This document shows, one piece after another, positions 17,032 through 25,447 of a DNA stretch of 32,710 nt. The position numbers and the translations under genes are program-made. The stretch comes from Terriglobia bacterium (GTDB lineage: Bacteria > Acidobacteriota > Terriglobia > Bryobacterales > Bryobacteraceae), in NCBI GenBank assembly GCA_021325175.1, contig JAJPHS010000136.1:1-32710 (forward strand), written 5' to 3'. The notes beneath the pieces were generated by a model. That model saw only the letters and a list, made by a program, of their open reading frames with translations, was not told where the DNA came from and ran no database searches. The number at the start of each line of letters is the position of its first letter. Position 1 is the stretch's first letter.

Positions 17032-20000
17032 ACACGCGCGAACAATTGAACCAATATCTGCGCGGCCTGGAGACGCGCCTAAGATGGCTGGCCGTTTCAA
17101 AGGGTGCGGCAATTGCGGCCGGCGTTGCGCTCGGCGTCACGCTGGCGATGGTGCTGGTCACAAATGCCCTGGCGTTTTCTTCGAGCAGCCTCACGGTGGC
17201 GCGAGTGGTGTTGTTCCTCGCGCTCGCGATTGCCATCGCGTTCGGGATGGTGCTGCCGTTGCTGCGGCTGAATCAGCGCCGGGCCGCGCGGCGGGCGGAG
17301 CGGACCTTTCCCGAGTTTGAAGAACGCCTCCTGACTTTCGTCGAGCGCCGCGAGCACGGCGATCCGATGCTCGATCTATTGGCGGAAGATACGGCGACGG
17401 TCGCGCAGCGCACGGAAACGGCTCGCGTGGCGCCGCCGAAATCGATTTTTGCGTTTGCGACGTCGGCCGGAGCGGCGGCGGCCGCGCTGGCGTGGCTGAT
17501 TGTCGCGGGTCCCGGGTTCCTCGGCTACGGCGCATCGCTGTTGTGGGCCGGACTGCCCAAGGGAACGACGGGCGCGTTCTATGACATAAAGATCGAACCC
17601 GGCAACAAACTTATCCGCCGTAAAGCGGACCAGATGGTCACCGCGACGCTGGTCGGGTTCCAGGCGCCGCAGGTGAAGGTCTACGCGCGTTATCAGAGCG
17701 CGCTCAAGTGGGAAGAAGCTCCCATGCTGCCGCGCGATAGCGGATCGGCATATGAATTTTTGTTCGCCGCGGTGCCGGAGCCGGTCGAGTATTACGTCGA
17801 AGCGGCGGGCGTGCGATCGAAAACCTATAAGCTCGACGTGGTGGACATGCCGGCGATCAAAAAAGTAAAGGTGACCTACCATTTCCCGAGCTGGCTGCAT
17901 CTGTCCGACGCGACTGAAGATCCGGGCGGCGATTTGCGGGCCGTCGCGGGAACCGTCGCCGAGCTGCGCGTCGAAACGGATCGCCCGCTTAGAACCGGAA
18001 CCATCGAGCTCGATAACGGCCAGCACATTTCGCTCGATCCTGACGCGAGCGGAACCGTGCTCACCGCCAAGGTGCCGATCAACAAGGACGGCATGTATCA
18101 CTTCGCCGCCAATGAGCAGGGCCAGAGCGTTCGCTTGAGCGAGGATTTCTTCATCGAAGCCCGCGAAGACAACGCACCGAACGTGAAGATTACGCGTCCC
18201 GGCGCCGACGCCAGGGTCAGCCCCATCGAGGAGGTGCCGGTTGAGGTCGCAGGCGACGACGATTTCGCGCTGGAATCCATGGATCTGCACTATTCCGTCA
18301 ACGGCGGCGCGGAAAAGACCGTTTCCATGCTGCCGCAAAGAGGCGTGAAGCAGGCGAGCGGCCGCACGACGATTTATCTTGAAGACTACAAGCTGACGCC
18401 GGGCGACGTGGTCGCGATTTACGCGACGGCGCGCGACGCGCGCACCACCTCGCGCACCGATATCATGTTCATCGAGACCCAGCCCTATGAGCGCAACTAC
18501 TCGCAATCGCAGCAGATGGGCGGCGGCGGGGGCGGCGGCGATCAGGATCAGAACCGGATTTCGGAGCGCGAAAAAGAAATCATCGCGGCCACCTGGAATG
18601 AAATTCGCGGCGGCGCGAAGGAAAAGGTCAACGCGGCCGATAACGCGAAATTCCTCTCCGAAGTGCAAAGCAAGTTGAAGGAGCAGGCGATGTCGCTGGC
18701 GCAGCGCACGCGCAGCCGGGAGCTCGCCGGGCAGAATCAGGAGTTTCAATCCTTCACCAAGGAAATGGAAGCCGCGGCGGCGGAAATGGGTCCGGCATCG
18801 GACAAATTGAAAGGTCAGGGCTGGAAAGACGCGCTTGAGCCGGAGCAGCGGGCGCTGCAGCATCTGCTGCGCGCCGAAGCCACGATGCGCGACATTCAGG
18901 TCGCTTTCGGGGCAAACGGCGGCGGCGGTGGCGGCGGAGCGGGCCGCGATCTGGCGAACCTCTTCGATCTCGAGCTCGACACGGAAAAAAATCAGTACGA
19001 AACGGGCCAGCAGCAGGGCTCCTCGCAGGAACAGCGACAGAAAGAGATCGATGAGGCGCTGCAAAAACTACAGCAGCTCGCGCAACGCCAGCAGGAGCTG
19101 GTGCAACAACAGCAGAACAAACAAAGCTTCGAGCAGCGCTGGCAGCAGGAAATGCTGCGCCGGGAAGCCGAAGAGCTGAAAAAGCAGTTGGAACAGCTCC
19201 AGCAGCAGGGCCAGCAATCCGCCCAGGGCCAGCAGTCGCAATCGGGCCAGCAGGGCCAGAGCGGATCGCAATCGTCGTCTTCGCGCGGATCGCAGAGCGG
19301 CATGAGCGGCCGGCAGAGCGATCAGCGCTTGCAGCGCGCGCTCGATCAGCTTCGCCAGGCGGAAAACGATATGCGCTCGGCGCAATCCTCGGCGGCGCAA
19401 GGCCAGCAAGGGCAGGCGGCAAGTCAGGCAGATGCGCGCCGCGCGGCGGAGCGGTTAAAAGAAGCGCAGGATCAATTGGGCGGAATGCGCCAGCAGCAGG
19501 CCGCGGCGCAATTGAACGATCTGGCGCAGCGCGCGCGGAAGCTCGCCGATCAGCAGCGGGATTTTGAAAATCGCCTGCGCAAAGCTTACGGCGAGGATTA
19601 TCTGAACGGGGGCGGCCCGCGCTTCGGACAGCAATCGAACATGTCGCGCCAGCAGGCCGCGCAGCTCGCCGATGAAAAAGACAAGATGACCAACGACGCC
19701 GGCCAGCTCGAGCAGGACATGCAGAAAGCGGCTCGCGATATGGCGGGTACGCAGCCGCGCGCCTCCTCCGCGGTGCGCGAGGCGCTTTCCGAGATGCAGC
19801 AGAACGAAGCTCGCGGGCGGATGAAGTACGCGGCCGATAATATCCGGCGCGGCCTTGGCGGATACATGGTGCCGCGCGAAGCGCCGATCACGCAGACGAT
19901 GGACAAGGTCGCCGACGATTTGCAGCGCGCGCAGGCCGCCCTCGATCCCAACGCGCCGGGCCAGCAGGGCCCGCGGGACGGGCAGACGCAGCGGTCCCTC

Positions 20001-20594
20001 GCCGAAGTCGAGCGGCTGCGCGATCAGTTGGAGCGCATGGCGAGCCAGAACGGCAACCGCCAGGGCAACCAGCAGGGCCAGTCCGGCCAGCAAGGGCAGA
20101 ACGGGCAGCAGGGCAATGCCGCCAACGGTGGCCAGCGCGGCGGCGGCAGCAACGGACGCCTCAACGGCGGCGATCGCGGATACGGCAATCGCTTCGACGG
20201 TCCGGGAACGTATTACGGCCGCTTCGCTCCGGAAGGAATGTACCAGTATCCGAATGGCGACGTATGGGATCCGAGTCGCATGATGCAGGATGCCACGCGC
20301 GCGCTGAACCAGATGCGCCAGGAGTATAAAGATAATCCCGATATGGCGCGGCAGATCGGCGATTTGCAGCAGGAGCTTTCGCGGATGCAGGTGGGCGACA
20401 TCAGCTCGCAGGAGCTGACCAATCGCCTGAACCGCGTAGTGCTGCCGAATCTGGAATCGCTGGAGGTGCAACTGCGCCGCGAAGCCGATAAATCCAGCGG
20501 CGATCAGGTGCGCAGCGCCACCACCGATCGCGTGCCGGCGGGGTACATGGACGCGGTCGCGGAGTATTTCCGCAAACTCAGCAAGGGCAAGTAG
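17028..20594 (+). CDS. DUF4175-like giant membrane protein with Gln-rich coiled-coil tail
   Basis: This 1188-residue protein has three N-terminal membrane helices (about 26-47, 58-80, 141-166). Beta-rich, Ig-like segments span about 185-490. A Gly run (about 496-504) then opens a long helical region. Residues about 655-1060 are extremely rich in Gln, Arg, Glu, Ala and Ser, with coiled-coil stretches (about 670-725, 770-860) separated by low-complexity Gln/Gly/Ser blocks (about 725-765, 1015-1055). A conserved-looking C-terminal helical domain follows the Tyr/Gly-rich segment near 1065. This order matches DUF4175-type proteins found next to MoxR operons. It overlaps the BatA gene by ATGA and appears to be the last operon member. 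The size suggests a scaffold. Topology and ligand are unknown. Confidence 0.85.
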   Translation: MNTREQLNQYLRGLETRLRWLAVSKGAAIAAGVALGVTLAMVLVTNALAFSSSSLTVARVVLFLALAIAIAFGMVLPLLRLNQRRAARRAERTFPEFEERLLTFVERREHGDPMLDLLAEDTATVAQRTETARVAPPKSIFAFATSAGAAAAALAWLIVAGPGFLGYGASLLWAGLPKGTTGAFYDIKIEPGNKLIRRKADQMVTATLVGFQAPQVKVYARYQSALKWEEAPMLPRDSGSAYEFLFAAVPEPVEYYVEAAGVRSKTYKLDVVDMPAIKKVKVTYHFPSWLHLSDATEDPGGDLRAVAGTVAELRVETDRPLRTGTIELDNGQHISLDPDASGTVLTAKVPINKDGMYHFAANEQGQSVRLSEDFFIEAREDNAPNVKITRPGADARVSPIEEVPVEVAGDDDFALESMDLHYSVNGGAEKTVSMLPQRGVKQASGRTTIYLEDYKLTPGDVVAIYATARDARTTSRTDIMFIETQPYERNYSQSQQMGGGGGGGDQDQNRISEREKEIIAATWNEIRGGAKEKVNAADNAKFLSEVQSKLKEQAMSLAQRTRSRELAGQNQEFQSFTKEMEAAAAEMGPASDKLKGQGWKDALEPEQRALQHLLRAEATMRDIQVAFGANGGGGGGGAGRDLANLFDLELDTEKNQYETGQQQGSSQEQRQKEIDEALQKLQQLAQRQQELVQQQQNKQSFEQRWQQEMLRREAEELKKQLEQLQQQGQQSAQGQQSQSGQQGQSGSQSSSSRGSQSGMSGRQSDQRLQRALDQLRQAENDMRSAQSSAAQGQQGQAASQADARRAAERLKEAQDQLGGMRQQQAAAQLNDLAQRARKLADQQRDFENRLRKAYGEDYLNGGGPRFGQQSNMSRQQAAQLADEKDKMTNDAGQLEQDMQKAARDMAGTQPRASSAVREALSEMQQNEARGRMKYAADNIRRGLGGYMVPREAPITQTMDKVADDLQRAQAALDPNAPGQQGPRDGQTQRSLAEVERLRDQLERMASQNGNRQGNQQGQSGQQGQNGQQGNAANGGQRGGGSNGRLNGGDRGYGNRFDGPGTYYGRFAPEGMYQYPNGDVWDPSRMMQDATRALNQMRQEYKDNPDMARQIGDLQQELSRMQVGDISSQELTNRLNRVVLPNLESLEVQLRREADKSSGDQVRSATTDRVPAGYMDAVAEYFRKLSKGK

Positions 20595-20600
20595 TGAATG

Positions 20601-20615
20601 GCCAGCCTTGCTGGC
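20601..20615. terminator. Hairpin just after the MoxR operon
   Basis: GCCAGC (20601-20606) and GCTGGC (20610-20615) form a perfect 6-bp stem with a 3-base loop, starting six bases after the DUF4175 stop. No T-run follows, so it may be an operon-end hairpin rather than a classical intrinsic terminator. The 121-bp gap up to cobQ shows no other clear signal, including no B12-box-like cobalamin riboswitch. Confidence 0.3.
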
Positions 20616-20715
20616 GCGAAGTTTGCCGGAGCGGATTCCGCCGGAGGTGCTCGGCCGCGACCAGCAGGGCTCGCCTGAGCTGTTGGCCGCGCCTGCCGGA
20701 AACGGGACAGTGCAA

Positions 20716-22272
20716 ATGAGCGCACGCGCCCTCATGGTGCTCGGCACTGCTTCGCATGCCGGCAAGTCGATTTTGACAACCGCGTTGTGCCGCATTCTCT
20801 CGAATGAAGGCTTTCGCGTGGCGCCATTCAAAGCACAGAATATGTCGCTCAACTCCGCTGCAACACCGGACGGACGCGAGATCGGCCGCGCGCAGGCGCT
20901 GCAAGCCGAGGCGTGCCGGATTCCGCCCTCGGCCGCGATGAATCCGATTCTCATCAAGCCCTCGTGTGACAGAGCGGCGCAGATCGTTGTGCTGGGAAAG
21001 GTGTGGGGCCAGATGACGGCGGCGGATTATCACGAATGCCGGGTGGAGGAACTGTTTCCTACCGTTGTGGAGGCGTATCAACAACTGGCGGCGGAGTATG
21101 ACGTGGTGGTTCTCGAAGGCGCGGGCTCGCCGGCTGAGATCAATCTGAAGGCGCACGACATCGTAAACATGCGGATGGCGAAAGCCGCTGGCGCGGCCTG
21201 TTTGCTGGCCGCTGATATCGACCGGGGTGGAGTGTTCGCGTCGCTGCTGGGAACGGTCGAGCTTTTGGATGCAGAGGAGCGCGCCCTTTTGCGCGGTTTC
21301 ATCATCAACAAATTTCGCGGCGACGTGAGCCTGTTGCGGCCGGGAGTGGAAATGATCGCCGAGCGCGTCCGGATTCCCTGCGCCGGCATCGTGCCGTGGC
21401 TTCCGAATCTCGGCCTCGATGAAGAGGACAGTGTCGCAATGGAAGAGCGCCGCACCGCGAGTCGCGCGTGGGCCGAGCGTTCAAACGGTCCGGATCGCGC
21501 ATTGCGCATCGGCGTCATCGCCTTTCCCTACATGGCCAACTTCACCGATTTCGATGAGTTGTCCGCCGAGCCTTCCGTCGCACTCGCATTTCTCGAACAT
21601 CCCTCCGACGTGCGCGATGCCGACCTTTTGATCCTGCCGGGGTCGAAGCAGACTCTCGACGATCTGGCGTGGCTGCGGCGCCGCGGCTGGGAGCCGGAGA
21701 TCCACAACTTCGCGGGCCGTGCGGGCGTCCTCGGGATTTGTGGCGGCATGCAAATGATGGGGCACGGCATAGAAGATCCGGAAGGTGTGGAAAGCCACGG
21801 ATCCGCGCGATCGGCGCACGGACTCGGACTGCTGCCGATCACAACGGTGCTCCGGCACAAGAAGGTTACGCGCCCGGTACAGGGCCGAGTGGCGCCGAGC
21901 GCGCTGTTCGGAGCGCGGCTGGAAGCACCCTGCTTTCGTGGCTATGAAATCCACATGGGCGAAACGGTATACACCGAAGGCGCGCAACCATTCGCCGAAA
22001 TTCAGCGCGCCGGCGTAGCAGGCTCGATTCTGGATGGCGCGATTGCCGGGCATGTCCGCGCATACGGTACGTACGTTCACGGCCTGTTTCATGAAGACGT
22101 GTTCCGGCACTCCTTCCTGGCCGCGGCCCGGAGCGCGTGCGGGCTTGCTCCGATTGAAAGCCGCGCCTTCGTTACGGCAGAACGCGAAGGACGCATCGAC
22201 CGGCTGGCCGAACACGTGCGCCAATCGCTCGATATGGAGTTGATTCATGAATGTCTGGGAGTCCGGAGATGA
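20716..22272 (+). CDS. cobQ: Cobyric acid synthase
   Basis: From the ATG at 20716 this is 518 residues, the usual family length. It uses glutamine and ATP to amidate the b, d, e and g side chains of (adenosyl)cobyrinic acid a,c-diamide. The N-terminal synthetase domain has the modified P-loop GTASHAGKS (10-18) and the FKAQNMSLNS block (about 37-46). The C-terminal glutaminase domain carries nucleophile Cys342 in GICGGMQMMG and the catalytic His455 in TYVHGLF. A TTG 36 codons upstream is in frame, but family members start at the chosen Met. It overlaps cbiB by four bases, heading a three-gene cobalamin cassette. Confidence 0.95.
   Translation: MSARALMVLGTASHAGKSILTTALCRILSNEGFRVAPFKAQNMSLNSAATPDGREIGRAQALQAEACRIPPSAAMNPILIKPSCDRAAQIVVLGKVWGQMTAADYHECRVEELFPTVVEAYQQLAAEYDVVVLEGAGSPAEINLKAHDIVNMRMAKAAGAACLLAADIDRGGVFASLLGTVELLDAEERALLRGFIINKFRGDVSLLRPGVEMIAERVRIPCAGIVPWLPNLGLDEEDSVAMEERRTASRAWAERSNGPDRALRIGVIAFPYMANFTDFDELSAEPSVALAFLEHPSDVRDADLLILPGSKQTLDDLAWLRRRGWEPEIHNFAGRAGVLGICGGMQMMGHGIEDPEGVESHGSARSAHGLGLLPITTVLRHKKVTRPVQGRVAPSALFGARLEAPCFRGYEIHMGETVYTEGAQPFAEIQRAGVAGSILDGAIAGHVRAYGTYVHGLFHEDVFRHSFLAAARSACGLAPIESRAFVTAEREGRIDRLAEHVRQSLDMELIHECLGVRR
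22257..22261 (+). promoter_or_regulatory. Ribosome binding site deciding the cbiB start
   Basis: GGGAG at 22257-22261 lies seven bases before the ATG at 22269 and falls inside the alternative ORF start at 22251. This favours 22269, which also makes the ATGA overlap with cobQ. Confidence 0.6.
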
Positions 22273-23210
22273 CCGCGCCCATGCTGCCAAGCCGCTTTCT
22301 CGCCGCGTATGCGCTCGATTGGATCGCGGGTGATCCGCCGTCGATGCCGCATCCGGTCCGGCTGATCGGGGCCGCCATTTCGCATGGCGAACGCCTGCTG
22401 CGCCGCCCGGCAAAACCCGAAATAGAACTGGTGCAAGGCGCATTTCTGACCGCGGGAGTCGTCTTCGGCGCATGGGTAGTCGCACGATGGGTTCGGAACG
22501 CGAGTCCCATGGCCGAGATTCTGCTCGGCTGGACCACGCTGGCAACCCGCAGCCTGCTGGATGAGTCTGCCGCTGTGGTCCGGGCAGTCGAGGCGGGCGA
22601 CCTGCTGCGGGCGCGTCTGCTGCTCTCACGAATCGTGGGCCGCGACACGGAGTCGCTGGATGAGCCGGAAATCCTGCGCGCCGTTATCGAGACCTTGGCG
22701 GAGGGCCTTTGCGACGGGGTTGTCGCTCCGTTGATCTATCTCGCGCTCGGCGGCGTGCCGGCGGCGTTCGCTTACAAGGCCATCAACACGCTCGATTCGA
22801 TGATCGGCCATCCTGAGCCTCCCTATCGCTACTTCGGCCGTGTCGCCGCGCGCCTGGATGACGTCGCGAATTTCATTCCCGCGCGGGTGGCCGCGGCCAC
22901 GATTTGCGCTGCCGCGCTTCTGACGAAATACGACGCCCGCCAGGCCTGGCGCATCCTCCTGCGCGACGGCAGCAATCATCCAAGCCCGAACGCCGGGCGA
23001 CCCGAAGCCGCGATGGCCGGCGCGCTCGGCGTGCGATTGGGAGGCATGAATTACTACGGCGGGGAGCCTTCGCCCAAGCCGGTTTTGGGCGTCGAAGGAC
23101 ATTGCGCAACAGTCCGCGACGCGCGGAAGGCGTTATTCATTACCGCAGTCGCTTCGGTCGCCGCTTTCTCAGTGGCATGGATCTGCCTCGCAATCGGGAG
23201 GCGAAGGTGA
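22269..23210 (+). CDS. cbiB: Adenosylcobinamide-phosphate synthase (CbiB / CobD type)
   Basis: This 313-residue membrane protein joins the aminopropanol (or aminopropanol-phosphate) arm to cobyric acid. Family marks are the N-terminal LDWIAGDPPSMPHPVRLIG block (about 16-34), AYKAINTLDSMIGH (about 172-185) and the Gly-rich LGGMNYYGG with following EGHCATVRDARKA near the C-terminus. Several hydrophobic segments are present (about 57-75, 145-165, 210-222, 288-310). An in-frame ATG at 22251 would add six residues; the Shine-Dalgarno and the 4-base overlap with cobQ favour 22269. Its stop overlaps the next GTG start (GTGA). The name cobD is used for this protein in some organisms. Confidence 0.95.
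   Translation: MTAPMLPSRFLAAYALDWIAGDPPSMPHPVRLIGAAISHGERLLRRPAKPEIELVQGAFLTAGVVFGAWVVARWVRNASPMAEILLGWTTLATRSLLDESAAVVRAVEAGDLLRARLLLSRIVGRDTESLDEPEILRAVIETLAEGLCDGVVAPLIYLALGGVPAAFAYKAINTLDSMIGHPEPPYRYFGRVAARLDDVANFIPARVAAATICAAALLTKYDARQAWRILLRDGSNHPSPNAGRPEAAMAGALGVRLGGMNYYGGEPSPKPVLGVEGHCATVRDARKALFITAVASVAAFSVAWICLAIGRRR
23196..23200 (+). promoter_or_regulatory. Ribosome binding site for the GTG-started decarboxylase
   Basis: GGGAG at 23196-23200 sits six bases before the GTG at 23207. It supports that start over longer in-frame readings into cbiB. Confidence 0.6.
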
Positions 23211-24310
23211 GTGCGCCGTATCTTCACGGCGGCGATATCGAGCGAGCCGCGCGCGAGGCGGGCGTTCCGCCGGATCGCATTCTTGACTTCAGCTCCAACA
23301 TCAATCCCATGGGTCTTCCACCGAGGGCTGCCGAACGGCTGGCCCGCGAAGCACAAAACCCGCGCACCTGGACCAGCTACCCGGATCATGAATATACTGA
23401 GCTGCGCTCCTTGCTGAGCCGTTATGCGGCCGTTCCGCGCGAGTCTATCGTGATCGCCGCAGGCGCCGATTCGCTGATTTACGCAGCGGTCCGGGCGCTA
23501 GCGCCGAAGCGTTGTGTCATCCCCATCCCGGCGTTCTCGGAATACGAGCGCGCGTGCAGCGCGTTCGGATGCGAGACGGTCTCTCTGATGCTGAATTCGG
23601 AGTTCCGGCTGACGCCCGTGTTTTCGCAACTACTGCGGGCAGGCGACGTGCTCATCCTCAACAATCCCCACAATCCCTCCGGAGCGTGTGCGAGTCGAAC
23701 CGAAATGCTCGATCACATCGCGGTCGCGCGCGGGGCTGGAGCCGTTGTGCTCGCCGATGAAGCCTTCATCGACTACATACCGGATGCAGCCGTCACGGAG
23801 CACGCTGCCATGACAGGCGGCATTGTCTCGATTCGGTCGCTTACCAAGTTCTTTGGCTGTCCAGGGCTGCGCGCCGGCTACGCTGTCGCCAGACCCGATA
23901 TCGCGCGCAAAATCACGGCGCAGATCCCGCCTTGGCCCGTCACTACATTGGCCGCGAACGCTCTTGCCGAAGCCCTACAGGACACCGAGTATGCCACGCA
24001 TGCGCGCGAAGAAAACCGCAACGCACGCGCGATATTGTCCGCCGCGCTTTCCTCACTCGGTTTCCTGGTGCTTCCGGGCGCCGCCAATTTCCTGTTCGTA
24101 CGCGTCCCGCGCGGCTGTGACGCGGTGCAAGTCCATCGCGCCCTTATTCGCGGCCACGCGATTCTCGTCCGCGAATGCGATTCGTTCTCAGGCCTGGAAC
24201 CGGGTTGCTACCTGCGCATCGCGGTCCGCAGCGAAGGCCAAAACCAACAGTTGGTCGACGCCTTGTCCCAAGTTCTCCGAGAAGACTCCTGTCTGAAGGC
24301 GCACGCCTGA
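23207..24310 (+). CDS. cobD: L-threonine-O-3-phosphate decarboxylase (PLP enzyme)
   Basis: From the GTG at 23207 the protein has 367 residues. It is a fold-type I PLP aminotransferase-like enzyme that decarboxylates L-threonine phosphate to aminopropanol phosphate, the arm used by CbiB. The N-terminal HGGD and the DFSSNINPMGLP block (about 25-36) are typical of this branch. The cofactor site is visible: Asn152-Asn-Pro-His-Asn156-Pro (PLP contact), Asp184 in LADEAFIDY, and the Schiff-base Lys214 in SLTKFFG, followed by GLRAGYAVA. The symbol follows the Salmonella usage; the same protein is called CobC in the aerobic-pathway naming. It is the last gene of the cassette, fused to cbiB by a GTGA overlap. 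Confidence 0.93.
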   Translation: MSAPYLHGGDIERAAREAGVPPDRILDFSSNINPMGLPPRAAERLAREAQNPRTWTSYPDHEYTELRSLLSRYAAVPRESIVIAAGADSLIYAAVRALAPKRCVIPIPAFSEYERACSAFGCETVSLMLNSEFRLTPVFSQLLRAGDVLILNNPHNPSGACASRTEMLDHIAVARGAGAVVLADEAFIDYIPDAAVTEHAAMTGGIVSIRSLTKFFGCPGLRAGYAVARPDIARKITAQIPPWPVTTLAANALAEALQDTEYATHAREENRNARAILSAALSSLGFLVLPGAANFLFVRVPRGCDAVQVHRALIRGHAILVRECDSFSGLEPGCYLRIAVRSEGQNQQLVDALSQVLREDSCLKAHA

Positions 24311-24435
24311 GGAAAACCTTGAACAGCATGCCGAACCCATATCTTGTAGCGAGGCGCAAGGCCACAGCAAGATCCTCCTGATTGAGCCGGCCAAGATGGA
24401 CGACGAGCCGTGCATCCGGGAAATACGGATTACTG

Positions 24436-24600
24436 TCATGACGTGCTTGACGATCTCGCTTCCGGCATGACCTCGACCTTGTCCTGATCCTGTCCGCGGG
24501 CCGAGAGCACAATAATTGGGGTCTGGCTGACTTGGCGCACGCTGCGGATCACCTCGAGGCCGTCCCGGTCCGGGCGCCCGAGATCCAGCAAGATCAAGGA
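24436..24600 (-). pseudogene. Decayed KdpE-like response-regulator receiver fragment
   Basis: On the minus strand, 24600 to about 24467 encodes about 43 residues that read like the middle of a KdpE-type receiver domain. LILLDLG with the phospho-acceptor Asp is followed by PDRDGLEVIRSVR, then TPIIVLSARGQDQDKVE. The expected continuation (DAGADDY...TKPF and the DNA-binding domain) is missing: the frame drifts and stops at 24436. The upstream part of the receiver domain is also not recognisable. This is therefore a remnant with both ends lost, not a functional gene. The KdpE subtype call rests on the LSARGQ-x-QDK wording, characteristic of that family. Confidence 0.7.
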
Positions 24601-24683
24601 TCGCAGAACTGGAACATAGTCAAAGCGAGGGAAGTGATGGACTGCTGGTTTAGTATTAAGCGGACGCAAGATCAAAGTGCGAC

Positions 24684-24700
24684 CCCGCAATTGGTGCGGG
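24684..24700. terminator. Weak hairpin downstream of the DUF218 gene
   Basis: CCCGCA (24684-24689) and TGCGGG (24695-24700) form a 6-bp stem with a 5-base loop, about 43 bases beyond the stop of the minus-strand DUF218 gene. There is no clear U-tract, so termination is only possible. Confidence 0.25.
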
Positions 24701-24742
24701 TGTGGGAGCAAGCTTGAGTGTTCGGCCTCGGTCCATGGCTTT

Positions 24743-25363
24743 TTAAATCCAGCCATGCAAACGATAATAGGTGATCTTGATGCTCTCGATGACGAGGTCC
24801 TGAAAGACGGACCAGCGGAGGTTCCAGGAGACGGCGCGCTTGAGGGCGTCGGGAATGGGGCGGGGGGCGAACTCGATGCCGGCTTTGCGAAAAACGCCCG
24901 CGGCGCGGTACATGTGATAGTCACTGGTCATCAGCACCTTGATTCCCGGCAGAGAGTCCAAAAGAGGCCTGGCGCGAATGGCGCTTTCCCGGGTGCTGCT
25001 TGATTCGGTTTCGGTGACGATGGCGGAGCCGGGCACTCCGGCGGCTTCAAGGAAAGTCTTCATGGCCGAGGATGCCGGAGGATCCCCGCCGCCGAGCAGG
25101 ACGATTTTTTTCCAGTGGCCCTCGCGCCAGGCCAGCGCGGCGTAGAAGGCGCGCCAGTAGGAGCTTTCGCCGAGCATGCCTTGATCCGATCCGCTGCCGG
25201 AAAGCACGACCAGAATTGCGCCCTGCGGATCGTTCCAGGGGCCGGCGAGGCGGGCCGAGGCCCAGGAGGTCACCGGCGTCAAGGTGACAATCAACACCGC
25301 GGCCCCGAGCGCGGCGCAGCCCATTCGAATCCAACGCCACAGGCGTCCCGCGGTTTTGCGCAT
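24743..25363 (-). CDS. DUF218 (YdcF/SanA-like) membrane-anchored protein
   Basis: This protein of about 206 residues has an N-terminal membrane anchor (about residues 12-32, MGCAALGAAVLIVTLTPV). It then carries the DUF218 domain: AILVVLSGSGSD, the IVLLGGG strand, a T-E-x-x-S-S-S-T-x-E-S-A block (normally S/T-x-N-A-type), and LMTSDYHMYRAAGVFRKAG. DUF218 proteins such as SanA and YdcF act at the envelope, but their chemistry is not settled. Start choice is uncertain: AGGA lies five bases before the ATG at 25363, while ATGs at 25366 and 25402 are also in frame. It is transcribed divergently from the toroid-protein operon, with 84 bp between them. Confidence 0.87.
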   Translation of the reverse strand: MRKTAGRLWRWIRMGCAALGAAVLIVTLTPVTSWASARLAGPWNDPQGAILVVLSGSGSDQGMLGESSYWRAFYAALAWREGHWKKIVLLGGGDPPASSAMKTFLEAAGVPGSAIVTETESSSTRESAIRARPLLDSLPGIKVLMTSDYHMYRAAGVFRKAGIEFAPRPIPDALKRAVSWNLRWSVFQDLVIESIKITYYRLHGWI

Positions 25364-25433
25364 CATCTTCCTCATCATTGCCGGATGGGCGAATCGTAAC
25401 ATGCCCGGCGAAGAAGCCGCATTATATGATGAC

Positions 25434-25439
25434 GGGAGG
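25434..25439 (+). promoter_or_regulatory. Strong ribosome binding site for a TTG start
   Basis: GGGAGG at 25434-25439 is spaced eight bases from the TTG at 25448. It justifies this rare start codon, because no in-frame ATG lies ahead of the signal peptide. Confidence 0.65.
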
Positions 25440-25447
25440 TACTCAGG

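Larger units (their letters stand above)
24311..24742. other. 432-bp stretch with no intact gene
   Basis: All frames are broken by stops within short distances. Only the decayed response-regulator fragment (24436-24600, minus) and a small hairpin are recognisable. The sequence between 24311 and 24435 has no match I can name. The region separates the plus-strand cobalamin cassette from the minus-strand DUF218 gene and looks like a scar of earlier rearrangement. Confidence 0.6.

Noticed and set aside
20595-20715. Possible cobalamin riboswitch ahead of cobQ
   Set aside because: The gap is only 121 bp and I find no convincing B12-box or the conserved core segments; two small GC hairpins alone are not enough.
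20608-20715. N-terminal extension of CobQ from a TTG start
   Set aside because: Family members begin next to the P-loop at the ATG at 20716; the extension has no homology I recognise and no ribosome binding site.
15022-20957. Very long minus-strand reading frames opposite the BatA and DUF4175 genes (15022-16518, 17376-19064, 19455-20957)
   Set aside because: They mirror strongly coding plus-strand genes with recognised domains; their translations are Arg-rich and lack any family motif, as expected of antisense shadows in GC-rich DNA.
24188-24512. Short minus-strand frames after the decarboxylase gene
   Set aside because: They run into the 3' end of the decarboxylase gene and have no recognisable content outside the receiver fragment.
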